A DNA stretch of 25,687 nt, taken from positions 1 through 25,687 of the forward strand of contig CAIYWF010000062.1 of the NCBI GenBank assembly GCA_903929845.1, in the 5' to 3' direction. The position numbers and the translations under genes were made by a program. How positions within the stretch are numbered: the stretch's first letter is position 1; each line of letters begins with the position of its first letter. The DNA comes from an uncultured Chlorobiaceae bacterium. GTDB lineage: Bacteria; Bacteroidota; Chlorobiia; Chlorobiales; Chlorobiaceae. The notes below the pieces were generated by a model. That model was not told the DNA's origin and did not search any database. It worked only from the letters and a program-made list of their open reading frames with translations. Shown one piece after another: positions 1 through 8,531 of this stretch.

Positions 1-512
1 GGGCAATTCTCGCTACCCTGCTCTACCACGGGTTACGCCGGGAAGAACTTTGTCGGCTGCAGGTTAAAGATTTACAGCAACGGAGCGGCGTGCAGCATTT
101 GTGCATCCACGGTAAACGGGAAAAGATCAGGTTTTTGCCGATGCATCCGATGGCTCAGCGTTTAATTGATGAGTATCTTGAAGCTGCCGGTCACCGTGAT
201 GACCAGAAAGGCCCTCTATTCCGGCCGGTAAAAAATAATATCACCGGTACATTGCTCAAACCCCTGGATCCTCAGGCTGTCTATACCTGTATTATCAGGA
301 AATACGGAAAAGAAACGGGCATCAACGCCAGCGTGAACGGGTTTTGTGTTCACTCGTTGCGGTCAACAGCAGCAACAAATGCACTGGAACATGGGGCTGA
401 TATCGGGAAGGTTCAAGAGTGGCTTGGTCATGCGAATGTTTCAACAACACGACTCTACGACCGAAGGAAAAGCAGGCCGGAAGAAAGCCCAACGTTCAGG
501 GTGAAATATTGA
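1..512 (+). CDS. Tyrosine recombinase/integrase, C-terminal catalytic part (5' end off window)
   Basis: The reading frame is open from base 3 to a TGA at 510-512, so the gene enters from the left edge and only its catalytic half is visible (169 codons). All expected catalytic positions of a phage-type tyrosine recombinase can be read: the first Arg in GLRREEL just inside the window, the beta-hairpin Lys in HGKREKIR, the HSLRSTAATN box with His and the second Arg, the later His in WLGHANVSTT, and the nucleophilic Tyr in TRLYDRR. Such enzymes insert and excise genomic islands and phages at att sites. It converges on the minus-strand 98-residue gene with only 27 bases between stops. A GTG at base 90 is an internal codon and not a start. 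The visible part is intact and may be active. I see no tRNA gene or duplicated att core in the window. Confidence 0.93.
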   Translation, partial: AILATLLYHGLRREELCRLQVKDLQQRSGVQHLCIHGKREKIRFLPMHPMAQRLIDEYLEAAGHRDDQKGPLFRPVKNNITGTLLKPLDPQAVYTCIIRKYGKETGINASVNGFCVHSLRSTAATNALEHGADIGKVQEWLGHANVSTTRLYDRRKSRPEESPTFRVKY

Positions 513-539
513 AAAATTCGCATTTCTCGGGTTCCCTTA

Positions 540-836
540 TTATCGAACGAAGGATTCTGCCTCAATCTGGATAACGAATGTATCAATATCCTGCACTAAA
601 GCATGATAATCCTCTGAGACCTGCTCCTGACTTTTCATTGCAAGACAAGCGATCCGAGAAGCAGCGCCTTTGATCAGACTGACAAGTCGTGAATCAATGT
701 CAATGCTGTTTGCAATGATCCACCGGTCGATGGCCTGTCTAGACAGGCCGAAGAGTTCCTCTCTTCCATTAACTTTTCCATTGATGAGATTGACAATCTG
801 TCTCTGAGCTGCCATGCGATTATTAAACTCGCTCAT
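540..836 (-). CDS. Small protein of unknown function, third gene of the pentapeptide/nucleotidyltransferase operon
   Basis: A 98-residue, probably all-helical soluble protein with no signal peptide, no membrane segment and no cysteine cluster. I do not recognise the family. Its start lies inside the end of the nucleotidyltransferase gene (14-base overlap), which implies translational coupling. The middle part, REELFGLSRQAIDRWIIANS (about residues 25-44), could form a helix-turn-helix-like pair of helices, but this is a weak guess. A small helical partner after an MNT-type nucleotidyltransferase recalls the MntA/HepT arrangement, but the RX4-6H motif of HEPN toxins is absent here, so I do not call it HepT. 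It is the last gene of its operon; the plus-strand integrase ends just beyond it. Confidence 0.7.
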   Translation of the reverse strand: MSEFNNRMAAQRQIVNLINGKVNGREELFGLSRQAIDRWIIANSIDIDSRLVSLIKGAASRIACLAMKSQEQVSEDYHALVQDIDTFVIQIEAESFVR

Positions 837-1464
837 ACTCTTTTACCCTCCTCATAAGGTTAGTCATCCATTGTTTCACTGCCGGCAACTCACCTACAGT
901 GGACTGTATTTCTTTTTTAGTCGGTACAAGACCATAACCTCGTGTGCAAAGCACACGAGCTTGTTCAAGCACCGTATAAGCATGCTCCGACAGAGGCGCG
1001 CTGTCTCTACCCAGTTCTAAGGCGGATCGCCTTGAGAAAGTCGGTTGCTCGGTTATCCCGAGCGAGAAGCAGGTGGCCATATTGCGGATACTAAGAAAAA
1101 CCATGGATAGGTCAAATACATTGCTCGATTTCTGTGAGAGTAGGAATCCATGCGCCTCGTCAAACAAGTGCATAAACTTCATACAGTCTTCAGCGCACTT
1201 CAGGTAAGGCTTCGGGCTCCCAAAGCTAGAAAGAAGGTCTATAGGCTCCGTCGAAAATAAAAGTCTTGCCTCAAGTGCGAGGTGCCAAGCAAAAGGATTC
1301 CCTTCATTCCACAATGCATGCATTCGTTCCGACGAATAGATAGAGAAAATCTCTGGATTGAACCGCTCATCGCGTCCATCTACAATCGCTAGCAGATCAA
1401 CATCTGAGTTATGAAACACCTCTCCCCGACACACGGACCCAAATGCATAGATATGCGTACTCAT
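823..1464 (-). CDS. MNT-type nucleotidyltransferase with helical C-terminal part
   Basis: A 213-residue member of the polymerase-beta-like nucleotidyltransferase superfamily. The glycine-serine pair G9-S10 in the run FGSVCRGE, followed by the metal-binding pair in SDVDLL (D21 and D23), is the classic active-site signature of minimal nucleotidyltransferases that transfer a nucleotide to a protein or small molecule. A third carboxylate may be the Glu in LALEARLLF near residue 66. The second half (about residues 90-210) is helical and contains a FLSIRNMAT segment that resembles a HEPN-like helix, without the RX4-6H motif. The ATG overlaps the stop of the pentapeptide gene as ATGA, and the 98-residue gene overlaps its 3' end, so the three genes form one translational unit. 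It is shorter than typical CD-NTases of CBASS, so I do not claim cyclic nucleotide synthesis. The substrate is unknown; an AMPylating antitoxin of the MntA kind is one possibility. Confidence 0.85.
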   Translation of the reverse strand: MSTHIYAFGSVCRGEVFHNSDVDLLAIVDGRDERFNPEIFSIYSSERMHALWNEGNPFAWHLALEARLLFSTEPIDLLSSFGSPKPYLKCAEDCMKFMHLFDEAHGFLLSQKSSNVFDLSMVFLSIRNMATCFSLGITEQPTFSRRSALELGRDSAPLSEHAYTVLEQARVLCTRGYGLVPTKKEIQSTVGELPAVKQWMTNLMRRVKEYERV

Positions 1465-2267
1465 CGTCGGCTGAGTCTCTTAATAATAATAGATGTAAAA
1501 AAACCAAGTGTGACGAGTCTAGCGAACACAATCACTGTCAGATAAGATGTTGGATACATTGTCGGTGTTAAGGTGCCAATAAATATCTGGGGAGCTTCAA
1601 TCATTGCCCTGCCAAAATCTTGTAATGAGCAAGAGTTTCGGAAAACGACAACATCAATGAAGGCTATAACGACCAGCAGTAGAATGCCTGACCTTATGAG
1701 TTTCCATGCGTTCTCACTGTTGCCCCAGATGAAGTCAAGGGCTTTGAAACAGAGCCATTCAAGGAAATATCGAGCTCTCTTCAACCCAGCATATTTCTTC
1801 CTATAATAAGACTCATTCGAATGCCACGCCTTATAAAGGTGGGTCTCGTTAGCTTGGAGTTCCACGTTGATGGCCTTGTTGACGCCAATGGCATTACCGA
1901 GTTGTTGGTAGTTCATCCGCAGTGTTCGGGCGAATTCCATTTTCAGGTTCTCGTACGGCGGACACTCTGTATCAAGTATAGCAATATCAACAGGTGTACG
2001 TTCAAAGGTTGAGTAGTGAAACTTGCAGCCGGAAAAGGACGCCCCATTGAGGTTTGTCCTAAAAAATTGGCAACCTGTGAAATCGCATGTGTCAAATATG
2101 CAGTCTCGAAGATAGCACATATCAAAGATCGAATAACTGAAATCCACCTTTGTGAATCGCTTTCCCTTAGCAGCGAACCGAACGAATAGATGTCGCTGAT
2201 ACTTGACTTCATGCACGTCTACATCGCACCACTTATCAATAATGTGTACTCTGTCGCTATCTTTCAT
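1461..2267 (-). CDS. Pentapeptide-repeat protein with two C-terminal transmembrane segments
   Basis: A 268-residue protein in two parts. Residues about 38-90 show pentapeptide repeats with the A/C-[DN]-[LF]-x-x rhythm (for example VDFSYSIFDM, CDFTGCQFF, TNLNGASFSGCKF), which fold as a right-handed quadrilateral beta-helix. After a charged middle region, two hydrophobic stretches at about 192-209 and 241-262 should span the membrane, with a short intervening stretch, and the protein ends in basic residues (IIIKRLSRR). The layout resembles pentapeptide proteins joined to two-helix ion-channel-like modules, but the K+ filter TVGYG is not present, so channel function is only a possibility. It is the first gene of the operon, and its stop overlaps the nucleotidyltransferase start. 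The ribosome binding site before its ATG is weak. The family is recognised by architecture only; the biological role is unknown. Confidence 0.8.
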   Translation of the reverse strand: MKDSDRVHIIDKWCDVDVHEVKYQRHLFVRFAAKGKRFTKVDFSYSIFDMCYLRDCIFDTCDFTGCQFFRTNLNGASFSGCKFHYSTFERTPVDIAILDTECPPYENLKMEFARTLRMNYQQLGNAIGVNKAINVELQANETHLYKAWHSNESYYRKKYAGLKRARYFLEWLCFKALDFIWGNSENAWKLIRSGILLLVVIAFIDVVVFRNSCSLQDFGRAMIEAPQIFIGTLTPTMYPTSYLTVIVFARLVTLGFFTSIIIKRLSRR

Positions 2268-2376
2268 AATTCGGTACGGTTAACAATAAAAATTTGACTC
2301 AAGGGGTTTTATCACGTTACAGTAATATTTGGTTGTTAAAACATTATTTATTGCGCAGTCTTTTCAAGATTGTTAT

Positions 2377-3315
2377 CTAGAAATAATAACTCCATTCATC
2401 GAAAGAAGCTATGTCAGAAAATTGTCCATGAACTATTCGTTCTTTGACATCTTCAGAGAAGATGCTGACATCCCAACTCCTCATATTTCCTTCTCCAAAT
2501 CCAAGTAAATCAACTTTTCGAAAATATTCTTCAAGTTGTCGCATATCAGGAAAATTCCATGCAAATCTAGAAAATAGACCAGAAAGAAGTGCTCCAACGG
2601 GAGAAAAGTGAGCTCTCTGCATATTACCACCAATACAGCCACAAACGTATGAGGTATATGCATGTCCGTTTTGTTTCTCTATGCCATCATTATTACTATT
2701 ACAAAAAGAACCAAGGTAGGGCGTTTTTGTTACGTGCCAAGACGCAAGATCAGCAACAGTAATAAAATCTATGCACTCCCTAGGATGTTGAACATGTGTT
2801 TCATCGGACTCCCATAACGCTTTCTCAATATTTTCAATAGGCCTCGAATTCCGTCCTTTCCAGCTATGAGAATGAGAAAGCAAACCATAAATAATTGCAC
2901 TATAAAGCTCTTTATAAGGTGATCCTTCTCGCTTTGGCAATGCTCGCTTTAAATTTGCTGATGTCTTTACCGCATTTTTCACATGGGCCGAAGTTAAAGT
3001 CGTTTTACACTCAAATACGGCAATAACCCCTCCGCTCAAGTACAACTTTTTATCCAATAGAATCTGTGGATAGGATGGATGTAGAACAATCACATCAACT
3101 TGAGGACTGGTATATCCTGTTGCTGTGAGAATACGACCTTTAGTGACAATATGAAAGTAATTTGGAAGCCATTCTCGAAGGAGTGTTGCCCAGTTTTCTT
3201 CGCCTTGGTCACCTGCAGTTCCCGGATCTTCTGTTGCACGTTTTTGAATCCTCTCGTACTCTGCTTGCAAATCAGCCTGTGACTTGCTAATAAAGTCATG
3301 GATATCGTGATTCAT
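2377..3315 (-). CDS. DUF6602-family protein, PD-(D/E)XK nuclease-like
   Basis: A 312-residue soluble protein. The N-terminal half has the pattern of DUF6602: a Gly-rich GDQGEENWATLLREWLP segment near residues 35-51, then SPQVDVIVL with D74, then VIAVFECKTTLT with E102 and K104. D...E-x-K on two adjacent predicted strands is the PD-(D/E)XK metal-binding core found in many restriction and repair nucleases, which suggests DNA cleavage, although DUF6602 proteins have no firmly known function that I can name. The C-terminal half (from about residue 170) has no motif I recognise. The gene stands alone, about 110 bases downstream of the pentapeptide operon start and 74 bases from the recombinase, with AT-rich flanks and a weak Shine-Dalgarno. 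DUF6602 genes are often met in defence and mobile regions, which fits here. Confidence 0.75.
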   Translation of the reverse strand: MNHDIHDFISKSQADLQAEYERIQKRATEDPGTAGDQGEENWATLLREWLPNYFHIVTKGRILTATGYTSPQVDVIVLHPSYPQILLDKKLYLSGGVIAVFECKTTLTSAHVKNAVKTSANLKRALPKREGSPYKELYSAIIYGLLSHSHSWKGRNSRPIENIEKALWESDETHVQHPRECIDFITVADLASWHVTKTPYLGSFCNSNNDGIEKQNGHAYTSYVCGCIGGNMQRAHFSPVGALLSGLFSRFAWNFPDMRQLEEYFRKVDLLGFGEGNMRSWDVSIFSEDVKERIVHGQFSDIASFDEWSYYF

Positions 3316-3389
3316 CTTTCATGAGTAAATATATTACCAGGAAAATCCCACCAACGAGCTGTATGCTTGAAAACAGAATAATTCTTTCT

Positions 3390-3974
3390 TTATGCACTGC
3401 CTGTTGAAATGTCTATATACCGGTAATAGGACGCACGTGAAATCTTCAGCGTTGCACAGATCTCACCGATACTGATGCTCATGTTCTTGCTCATTTTTTT
3501 TGCCATCTGCACTCTCGGATCATCCTGCAAGATTTTCGGTCTTCCACCTTTTCTTCCTCTCGCCCGTGCTGCCGTCAGTCCTGCCTGGGTGCGTTCCTGA
3601 ATCAGGAGGCGCTCAAACTGAGCCAGAGTGCCGAAGATATTGAATATCATCTCGCCGGATGCCGTAGTGGTATCAATGCCCCCATCATTGATAGAGCGGA
3701 ATCCCACTCCCCTTTTCTGCAACTGTTCGACAATATCGATCAGGTTCCGCAGTGACCTGCCAAGCCGATCCAGCCGCCAGATGATGAGGGTGTCGCCTTT
3801 TTTCAGTTCTTTCAGGCACTCGGCAAGTCCCGGCCGTTCAGCCTTCGACCCGCTTATCTGGTCGGTAAAGATATGCTGCTTTTTACAGCCAGCATGTTTG
3901 AGAGCATCAAGCTGCAGGTTCAGCTCCTGAGCTGAAGTTGATACGCGGGCATAACCGATCAATCGTCCTTCCAT
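3390..3974 (-). CDS. Small serine recombinase (resolvase/invertase family)
   Basis: A 194-residue protein of normal length for a Tn3-resolvase/DNA-invertase. The N-terminal catalytic domain carries the nucleophile S12 in IGYARVSTSAQ, the active-site arginines in WRLDRLGRS (R67 and R70), and the typical SGSKAERPGL and FGTLAQFERLLIQERT segments. After the long E helix, the ARGRKGGRPKIL linker leads to a C-terminal helix-turn-helix (SIGEICATLKISRASYYRYI, about 167-186) that binds the recombination site. The protein is intact. It would catalyse resolution or inversion between short dyad sites through a two-base staggered cut. No transposase accompanies it in the window, so it is either a lone recombinase or the remnant of a transposon or plasmid. 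A dyad upstream of its start (4096-4125) has the form of a crossover site. Confidence 0.93.
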   Translation of the reverse strand: MEGRLIGYARVSTSAQELNLQLDALKHAGCKKQHIFTDQISGSKAERPGLAECLKELKKGDTLIIWRLDRLGRSLRNLIDIVEQLQKRGVGFRSINDGGIDTTTASGEMIFNIFGTLAQFERLLIQERTQAGLTAARARGRKGGRPKILQDDPRVQMAKKMSKNMSISIGEICATLKISRASYYRYIDISTGSA

Positions 3975-4071
3975 CTGTTTCCTTGCTAATCTTAAAAAGA
4001 ATCAATTTTAACGGATTTATGAAATATAGAAATACGAAATGGTTTTATAAGACAAAAAGAGCCCAAAAACA

Positions 4072-4087
4072 GAGGTCTTTCGGCCCC
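4072..4087 (-). terminator. Possible rho-independent terminator after the ssp operon
   Basis: Read on the minus strand, GGGGCC and GACCTC form a six-base stem with one mismatch and one G-U pair closed by a GAAA tetraloop, followed by TGTTTTT and a second T-run further on. It lies about 150 bases beyond the last ssp stop codon and before the recombinase gene. The stem is imperfect, and on the plus strand it is also followed by ATTTT, so direction is uncertain. Confidence 0.3.
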
Positions 4088-4095
4088 ATTTTCAG

Positions 4096-4125
4096 TGTCT
4101 CATCAAACGACCGTTTTATAACACA
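4096..4125. other. Candidate serine-recombinase crossover (res-like) site
   Basis: The 14-base arms TGTCTCATCAAACG and CGTTTTATAACACA flank a two-base centre (AC). Reverse-complementing the right arm gives TGTGTTATAAAACG, which agrees with the left arm at 11 of 14 positions. A 28-30 base imperfect dyad around a two-base centre, with outer TGT and inner A/T-rich steps, is the form of site I bound by resolvase dimers. A further half-site, TTTTATAAGACA at 4043-4054, repeats the right arm with one change. Both lie 70-150 bases upstream of the recombinase start, the usual position for res. The match is by form only, and the recombinase could use a different site. Confidence 0.45.
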
Positions 4126-4237
4126 CGAAAATCGTTAGTTTTAGAGTTGCTTTCTGGATGATGTTAGCAGCACCGAAGGAACAATCCCATGGAGTGCCAT
4201 TTTATCCATTTGTGAGCAGATTATTCAAGTAAAATTA

Positions 4238-7200
4238 TTACACTGTAATTATTGATAAAAAATGCCTCTGCATCTCCGGATTAAGTTCTCTATATCTTTC
4301 GATAAGCCATTCAATTTTCAAGCCATTTAGTCGGTTTTCTATTTTGACAGTTAGTTTCTTAAGCTGAGCTTGATGACTTACATCTAATATCGGTGGAGGA
4401 CAACTAGCCCGAGCATGCAAAACATTTGCCTCTGTCGCATTTAAGCCTTCAAGATTTGATGCGTCTCTTTCAAGACTCTTGATCCAGGCCAAACTTTTAT
4501 CTTCCCGATCTTTTGCGATTATATTTCGAAAGTTCTCAATAGTTTCTTCAGGCTCCCATGGGGGCATATCATCTTTAAAAGCATCACTGGCCTCGACTTT
4601 CAAGTTTTTCGTCAGCAGTTCAATTTCTGTGGAGGAAAGGCGATCATTATTTAGTTGTTGATAGCCCTGCACATATATTCGCAATGCTTTTCGCAAGATT
4701 TGAAGATCACCTATATCATTCTGGCACCCCTCAAAAACAGAAATCATCTCTTCAACCTCATCCTGCAACTCTTCAGCATCACTAATGGTATCCAGTTTTA
4801 CTTCCCACAACTTTGAAACACGCTTTTTAGCATCAGCTTGAGCCTGTTTAATTTCCTCAAGACGTTCGGTCAGTTGCATCCTTATTTCAGTAATTCCAGA
4901 CATCCTAATCTCTTTTTCAATGCCCTGAAGTTTCTTGGCATAATCGGAACCAACTATTTGCAGTGCTCGCAGTTGAGCTATTCGAACAAAATGCGTGGCC
5001 TCAGCATTCGTTGTAAGCCAAAGACCGACCTCTCTCACCATTTGGTGTGCTGAAGCAATCAACTCGGCTTGTCGAATAACTGTGGCTGTGTACTGTAAAA
5101 GCTCTTGGTGCAATTCGGAGAGCTTCAGTTTCTGAAGATTTCCACCAATCAAGTTTACCATCTTATGCTTGAAATCACCAACAGCATCGGGCGTCCCTGC
5201 CTTTGGGGTTTGCCTTATAAGCCAATCGGGAAAGATTTGTATAATTGATTGCCGTGAGCGTTCCGCAAATGGCTTAATTATTTCGATCTCATGGTCAGAC
5301 CATAAAGGTCTTTGTGCAGTCATACGCGCTATCAGGTCAACTAGTTCCGCCGCCCCCTTGGAAAGAGAAGCAACATCACTACGCTCCAGACCTCGTTCCA
5401 TTTTTTCGATTCCCTGTTCTTGAGCCTCCTCAACTCTTTTTATCTCTCTAAAAGCAGACTTTCCTAAATCTTCTAAATGAAATTCCCTGTAAGCTTGAGA
5501 CGATGGTACAGGAATTCTCTCTTTCAGCCCTTCAGCTTGAATGTAGCAATCGCGTCGAGAAGCATAGGTTTCCGCCCGTTCCCACTCATCAAGAAGTCGT
5601 TCCCATTCGGAAGACAATTCCCCGGAAAGCAATAACTCAACATCATACCAAGAAGCAATATCGACAAGGTTCCCACGAAATAATTCTTCATGCATCCATT
5701 CGGCAACAGAAAGAGTCTGACCAGACTTGAAAATGGAAAGCTTTTCTAATCGTGGCGCAATAAAAACTCCAAAAAATAGCCCTGCAGAGGCGACATTCGC
5801 GCCGTATGGTGGCGCACAAAGCTTTTTTATGGCCTCCTGCAGAAGTATTCTCTTATCGTTACTAGCAAGCATTTCATCCCACTTCTCTGTAAGACTTCTT
5901 ACAACAGGATGTTCCGGCCGTGTACGTACAGTTCCATTTTTAGCAAACACCCCCCATGCGTCGCGAAGAACTGCTGTTGCCCGATTTTGATCCATTATAG
6001 GTTTAACCATGACAGAATTCCAGTCAAGACGCCCCTGTAAAAGATCAGTGATTAACCCCCTACATGTTGTCGCCGCATTTCCTTTTGCTGTAGTAAATCC
6101 ATCAAAAGGAAAAGTCAATGGAGACTTATAAATTTTCGAAAAGATTTCTGAGCCAACTTTCCCTATACGAGTTGATTCCAACGGTTCTTTAAAAGCCGTT
6201 ACATATCGACGACATTTAATCATTTCCTCCACACGTGACTGAATGTCGTCATGCATTTTTTGCTTATGCGCCTCAACAAGATTACCGAATTTAGCAATAT
6301 CCTGTGCGCTTAATGACTCCTCTATAATCGAGAGTTCTGCCAATGATTGACCCAGTTTACCATCTTCATCAAAAAGCAGAACAACCAGTACAGGCTGAGC
6401 AGCAACCCCAATATCTTTTGCTATTTTTCTAAGGAGCAATGAAGTCTCTCTTTCAACGGCATCAATATCTCGACTCGGTTCCACATAGCAGTAAATTACC
6501 CCTCCCCTTGGCTCATCGATACCGGTAGCATTCATCCATCGATCTGAAGCCTGCTTCATGTGCAAAGGAAGAACCACTAAATTGGAGGTAACGGCTTGAT
6601 AACGCCATTCTCGAGTGGTTATTCTGTTTTCTTCAGCAAAATCACATTCAAGATTAGCTAACAGATTACACCAGTCGCTCCCTTTATTAGCAAAAAGCGC
6701 GGCTTTGCCCATTTCATCATAGGTACTGGCAACTCGCTGCCTCACAAATGCAAGAAACTGAGTTCGAGGCACTGCGTCGCCAAGAATGTCAAACTGCTTG
6801 AATGCCTCGTCCCATTCTATGATATTTAACTCTTCACGTAAAAGCTTGATCCCATCGAGAACATCCCATGACGAAAGGCCCGATAATTCAGAAAGTGCCT
6901 CAAGCGCATCATCCTGACTGGTAGATTTCAACCCCAATTTTGACGAAAGCACTATGGATCGAAGTAGCTTAACCTGTTCAGCAGTGAGCTGTACCCCATG
7001 CCGGGCAATAACTGATGCATAAGAATGTGTAATAGCTCCTTGCTGCCCACCCTCTTCTGAGGTTATAAGCTCGTGCTGAAGCGATTCCGACCAAAAATCC
7101 ACAGGATCGAGAATCCAGCTTTTACCTGCCTGTATTTTACTATCTTGATAACGTTCAAACACATCACCAAGCAAGGCAAGAACCGAGCGCTCTTGGAGGT

Positions 7201-8518
7201 GCTTACCACCGGCTGCGAGCTGAAAAAGCAGCCAAGTTGCATAGGGTGAGAGCGGCCAGCACCCTTTTCGGATAATATTGTGAAATTGAGCCGTATCCGT
7301 CCATATCCGATGCGTCCGTGAAACAGGAAACCATTTGGAAATATTTGCCACTATGGATTCTGACTCTTTTCTTGCGTCCTCATTATCCAGCAAATCAGAC
7401 AAATAATCCTGACTTCTCTTTTCTATGAGATTTGCAATCAGCGTCTCAAGATTTATCGAGAGATAAACCTTATTTGCAGTCTGATATCTCGTTACATACC
7501 GCAAGATTTCATTTCGATGTTCAGGTGCAACACGTTGAACATAGGCATTCAGCTCAAACTGTATAAAGCCGACGAAACAGACCTTACCTGCATTTCCCTG
7601 AATCGCCTCGAACAGGTCCTGGAGCACACCACTACCTGCAACATGGCTTTTAACCGTTGCAAACTCAGTGTATCTGCCGAATTCATCAAAAAGAATAATG
7701 AGAGACTTAAAGGGCTTTCCGAAACCGCAATATTCACGAGATGCGACATCAATAACATCTCGCACAGATTCTCCTCCGAGGACGGAAATCTTTATATTTC
7801 TAGACGCAAGGATCTTATAAACCTCACCATATATGGCGTCGTCCTGCTGTTCTAACTTCCTCAGAACATCATCGACACTCTCGACATCGCAAGCAACAAG
7901 AAGTTCATTGATAAGATCATTGTTGCCTTCGGCCATGCGTATCAGACTCGATGCCTGAGCAAAGCGTGGACGCAATTCGTCGAGCAATCGAGTATCCAGG
8001 TCATTCTTTTTAATCTGGTGTGTTATTTGACGAAAAACTTCAGATGCCAAGTCAAAGCTTTGCATGCCATTCAACGCCACCACCAGACATGGTCGTTGAG
8101 TTTCAGCAATCATGGTTTTGATATCCTCAGCAATACCATGATCAGCAATTTCAATGCCGGAGAGAATCCTATCAGCCTGATGCCCGATAGGATCGGCGAG
8201 AATAGTCGCGAGTGTGAGGGCTATATGTGACTTTCCGGTACCATAGCCAGCTATTGCAAGGGTGAACGGCTGGTCCTCCAAGCCGTAGCAACGACGAAAT
8301 ATGGCGCGAGCAAAATTCGCAGTGTCCTGCAAATGATGGCCATGAGAAATACCAACATCCGTTTGGGAAACGCCATGATAAGCCGGCCCATGAAATACAA
8401 AAGCAGATGAAGCAGCAGAAGCCTTTAACTCGTCTGTTTCAAACCATCCGATATTTACTGCACCGTTAAAAAGCTTATCCGCACGAAAACTCACAATGTC
8501 GCGCAACAACTTTGACAT
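4238..8518 (-). CDS. Large SspC-like P-loop ATPase, last gene of the PT cluster
   Basis: A 1426-residue cytoplasmic ATPase. Walker A is AGYGTGKS (K96) and Walker B is SLIILFDEFGRYTEFA (D278, E279). SspC, encoded 12 kb upstream, has GPYGTGKS and LLLVDEAGKTLEYA at similar relative positions, so both belong to the same broad AAA+ type. The P-loop sits after an N-terminal segment in both. The C-terminal third (about 1000-1400) is rich in charged helices and probably coiled coil, for example RLEEIKQAQADAKKR. No nuclease or methylase motif was found. The start has a good AGAGG ribosome site, and the preceding 279-residue gene ends 13 bases upstream. It is about 300 residues longer than SspC. I infer an ATP-driven partner of the DUF4007-like protein before it. 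The exact function is unknown. Confidence 0.85.
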   Translation of the reverse strand: MSKLLRDIVSFRADKLFNGAVNIGWFETDELKASAASSAFVFHGPAYHGVSQTDVGISHGHHLQDTANFARAIFRRCYGLEDQPFTLAIAGYGTGKSHIALTLATILADPIGHQADRILSGIEIADHGIAEDIKTMIAETQRPCLVVALNGMQSFDLASEVFRQITHQIKKNDLDTRLLDELRPRFAQASSLIRMAEGNNDLINELLVACDVESVDDVLRKLEQQDDAIYGEVYKILASRNIKISVLGGESVRDVIDVASREYCGFGKPFKSLIILFDEFGRYTEFATVKSHVAGSGVLQDLFEAIQGNAGKVCFVGFIQFELNAYVQRVAPEHRNEILRYVTRYQTANKVYLSINLETLIANLIEKRSQDYLSDLLDNEDARKESESIVANISKWFPVSRTHRIWTDTAQFHNIIRKGCWPLSPYATWLLFQLAAGGKHLQERSVLALLGDVFERYQDSKIQAGKSWILDPVDFWSESLQHELITSEEGGQQGAITHSYASVIARHGVQLTAEQVKLLRSIVLSSKLGLKSTSQDDALEALSELSGLSSWDVLDGIKLLREELNIIEWDEAFKQFDILGDAVPRTQFLAFVRQRVASTYDEMGKAALFANKGSDWCNLLANLECDFAEENRITTREWRYQAVTSNLVVLPLHMKQASDRWMNATGIDEPRGGVIYCYVEPSRDIDAVERETSLLLRKIAKDIGVAAQPVLVVLLFDEDGKLGQSLAELSIIEESLSAQDIAKFGNLVEAHKQKMHDDIQSRVEEMIKCRRYVTAFKEPLESTRIGKVGSEIFSKIYKSPLTFPFDGFTTAKGNAATTCRGLITDLLQGRLDWNSVMVKPIMDQNRATAVLRDAWGVFAKNGTVRTRPEHPVVRSLTEKWDEMLASNDKRILLQEAIKKLCAPPYGANVASAGLFFGVFIAPRLEKLSIFKSGQTLSVAEWMHEELFRGNLVDIASWYDVELLLSGELSSEWERLLDEWERAETYASRRDCYIQAEGLKERIPVPSSQAYREFHLEDLGKSAFREIKRVEEAQEQGIEKMERGLERSDVASLSKGAAELVDLIARMTAQRPLWSDHEIEIIKPFAERSRQSIIQIFPDWLIRQTPKAGTPDAVGDFKHKMVNLIGGNLQKLKLSELHQELLQYTATVIRQAELIASAHQMVREVGLWLTTNAEATHFVRIAQLRALQIVGSDYAKKLQGIEKEIRMSGITEIRMQLTERLEEIKQAQADAKKRVSKLWEVKLDTISDAEELQDEVEEMISVFEGCQNDIGDLQILRKALRIYVQGYQQLNNDRLSSTEIELLTKNLKVEASDAFKDDMPPWEPEETIENFRNIIAKDREDKSLAWIKSLERDASNLEGLNATEANVLHARASCPPPILDVSHQAQLKKLTVKIENRLNGLKIEWLIERYRELNPEMQRHFLSIITV

Positions 8519-8531
8519 ATGGCCTCTCCGG

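Noticed and set aside
814..1020. Plus-strand ORFs of 60-130 codons throughout, such as this one.
   Set aside because: They lie opposite real minus-strand genes, lack ribosome sites and show no domain; they are shadows.
540..1464. Reading the nucleotidyltransferase and the 98-residue protein as an MntA-HepT toxin-antitoxin pair.
   Set aside because: The small protein has no RX4-6H motif of HEPN toxins, and a membrane pentapeptide gene is part of the same unit.
1461..2267. Calling the pentapeptide protein a potassium channel.
   Set aside because: Two membrane segments with a loop are present, but no TVGYG-like filter can be read.
4106..4136. AACGA/TCGTT inverted repeat as the recombinase site.
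   Set aside because: Only the outer five bases pair; the 30-base dyad at 4096-4125 overlaps it and fits much better.
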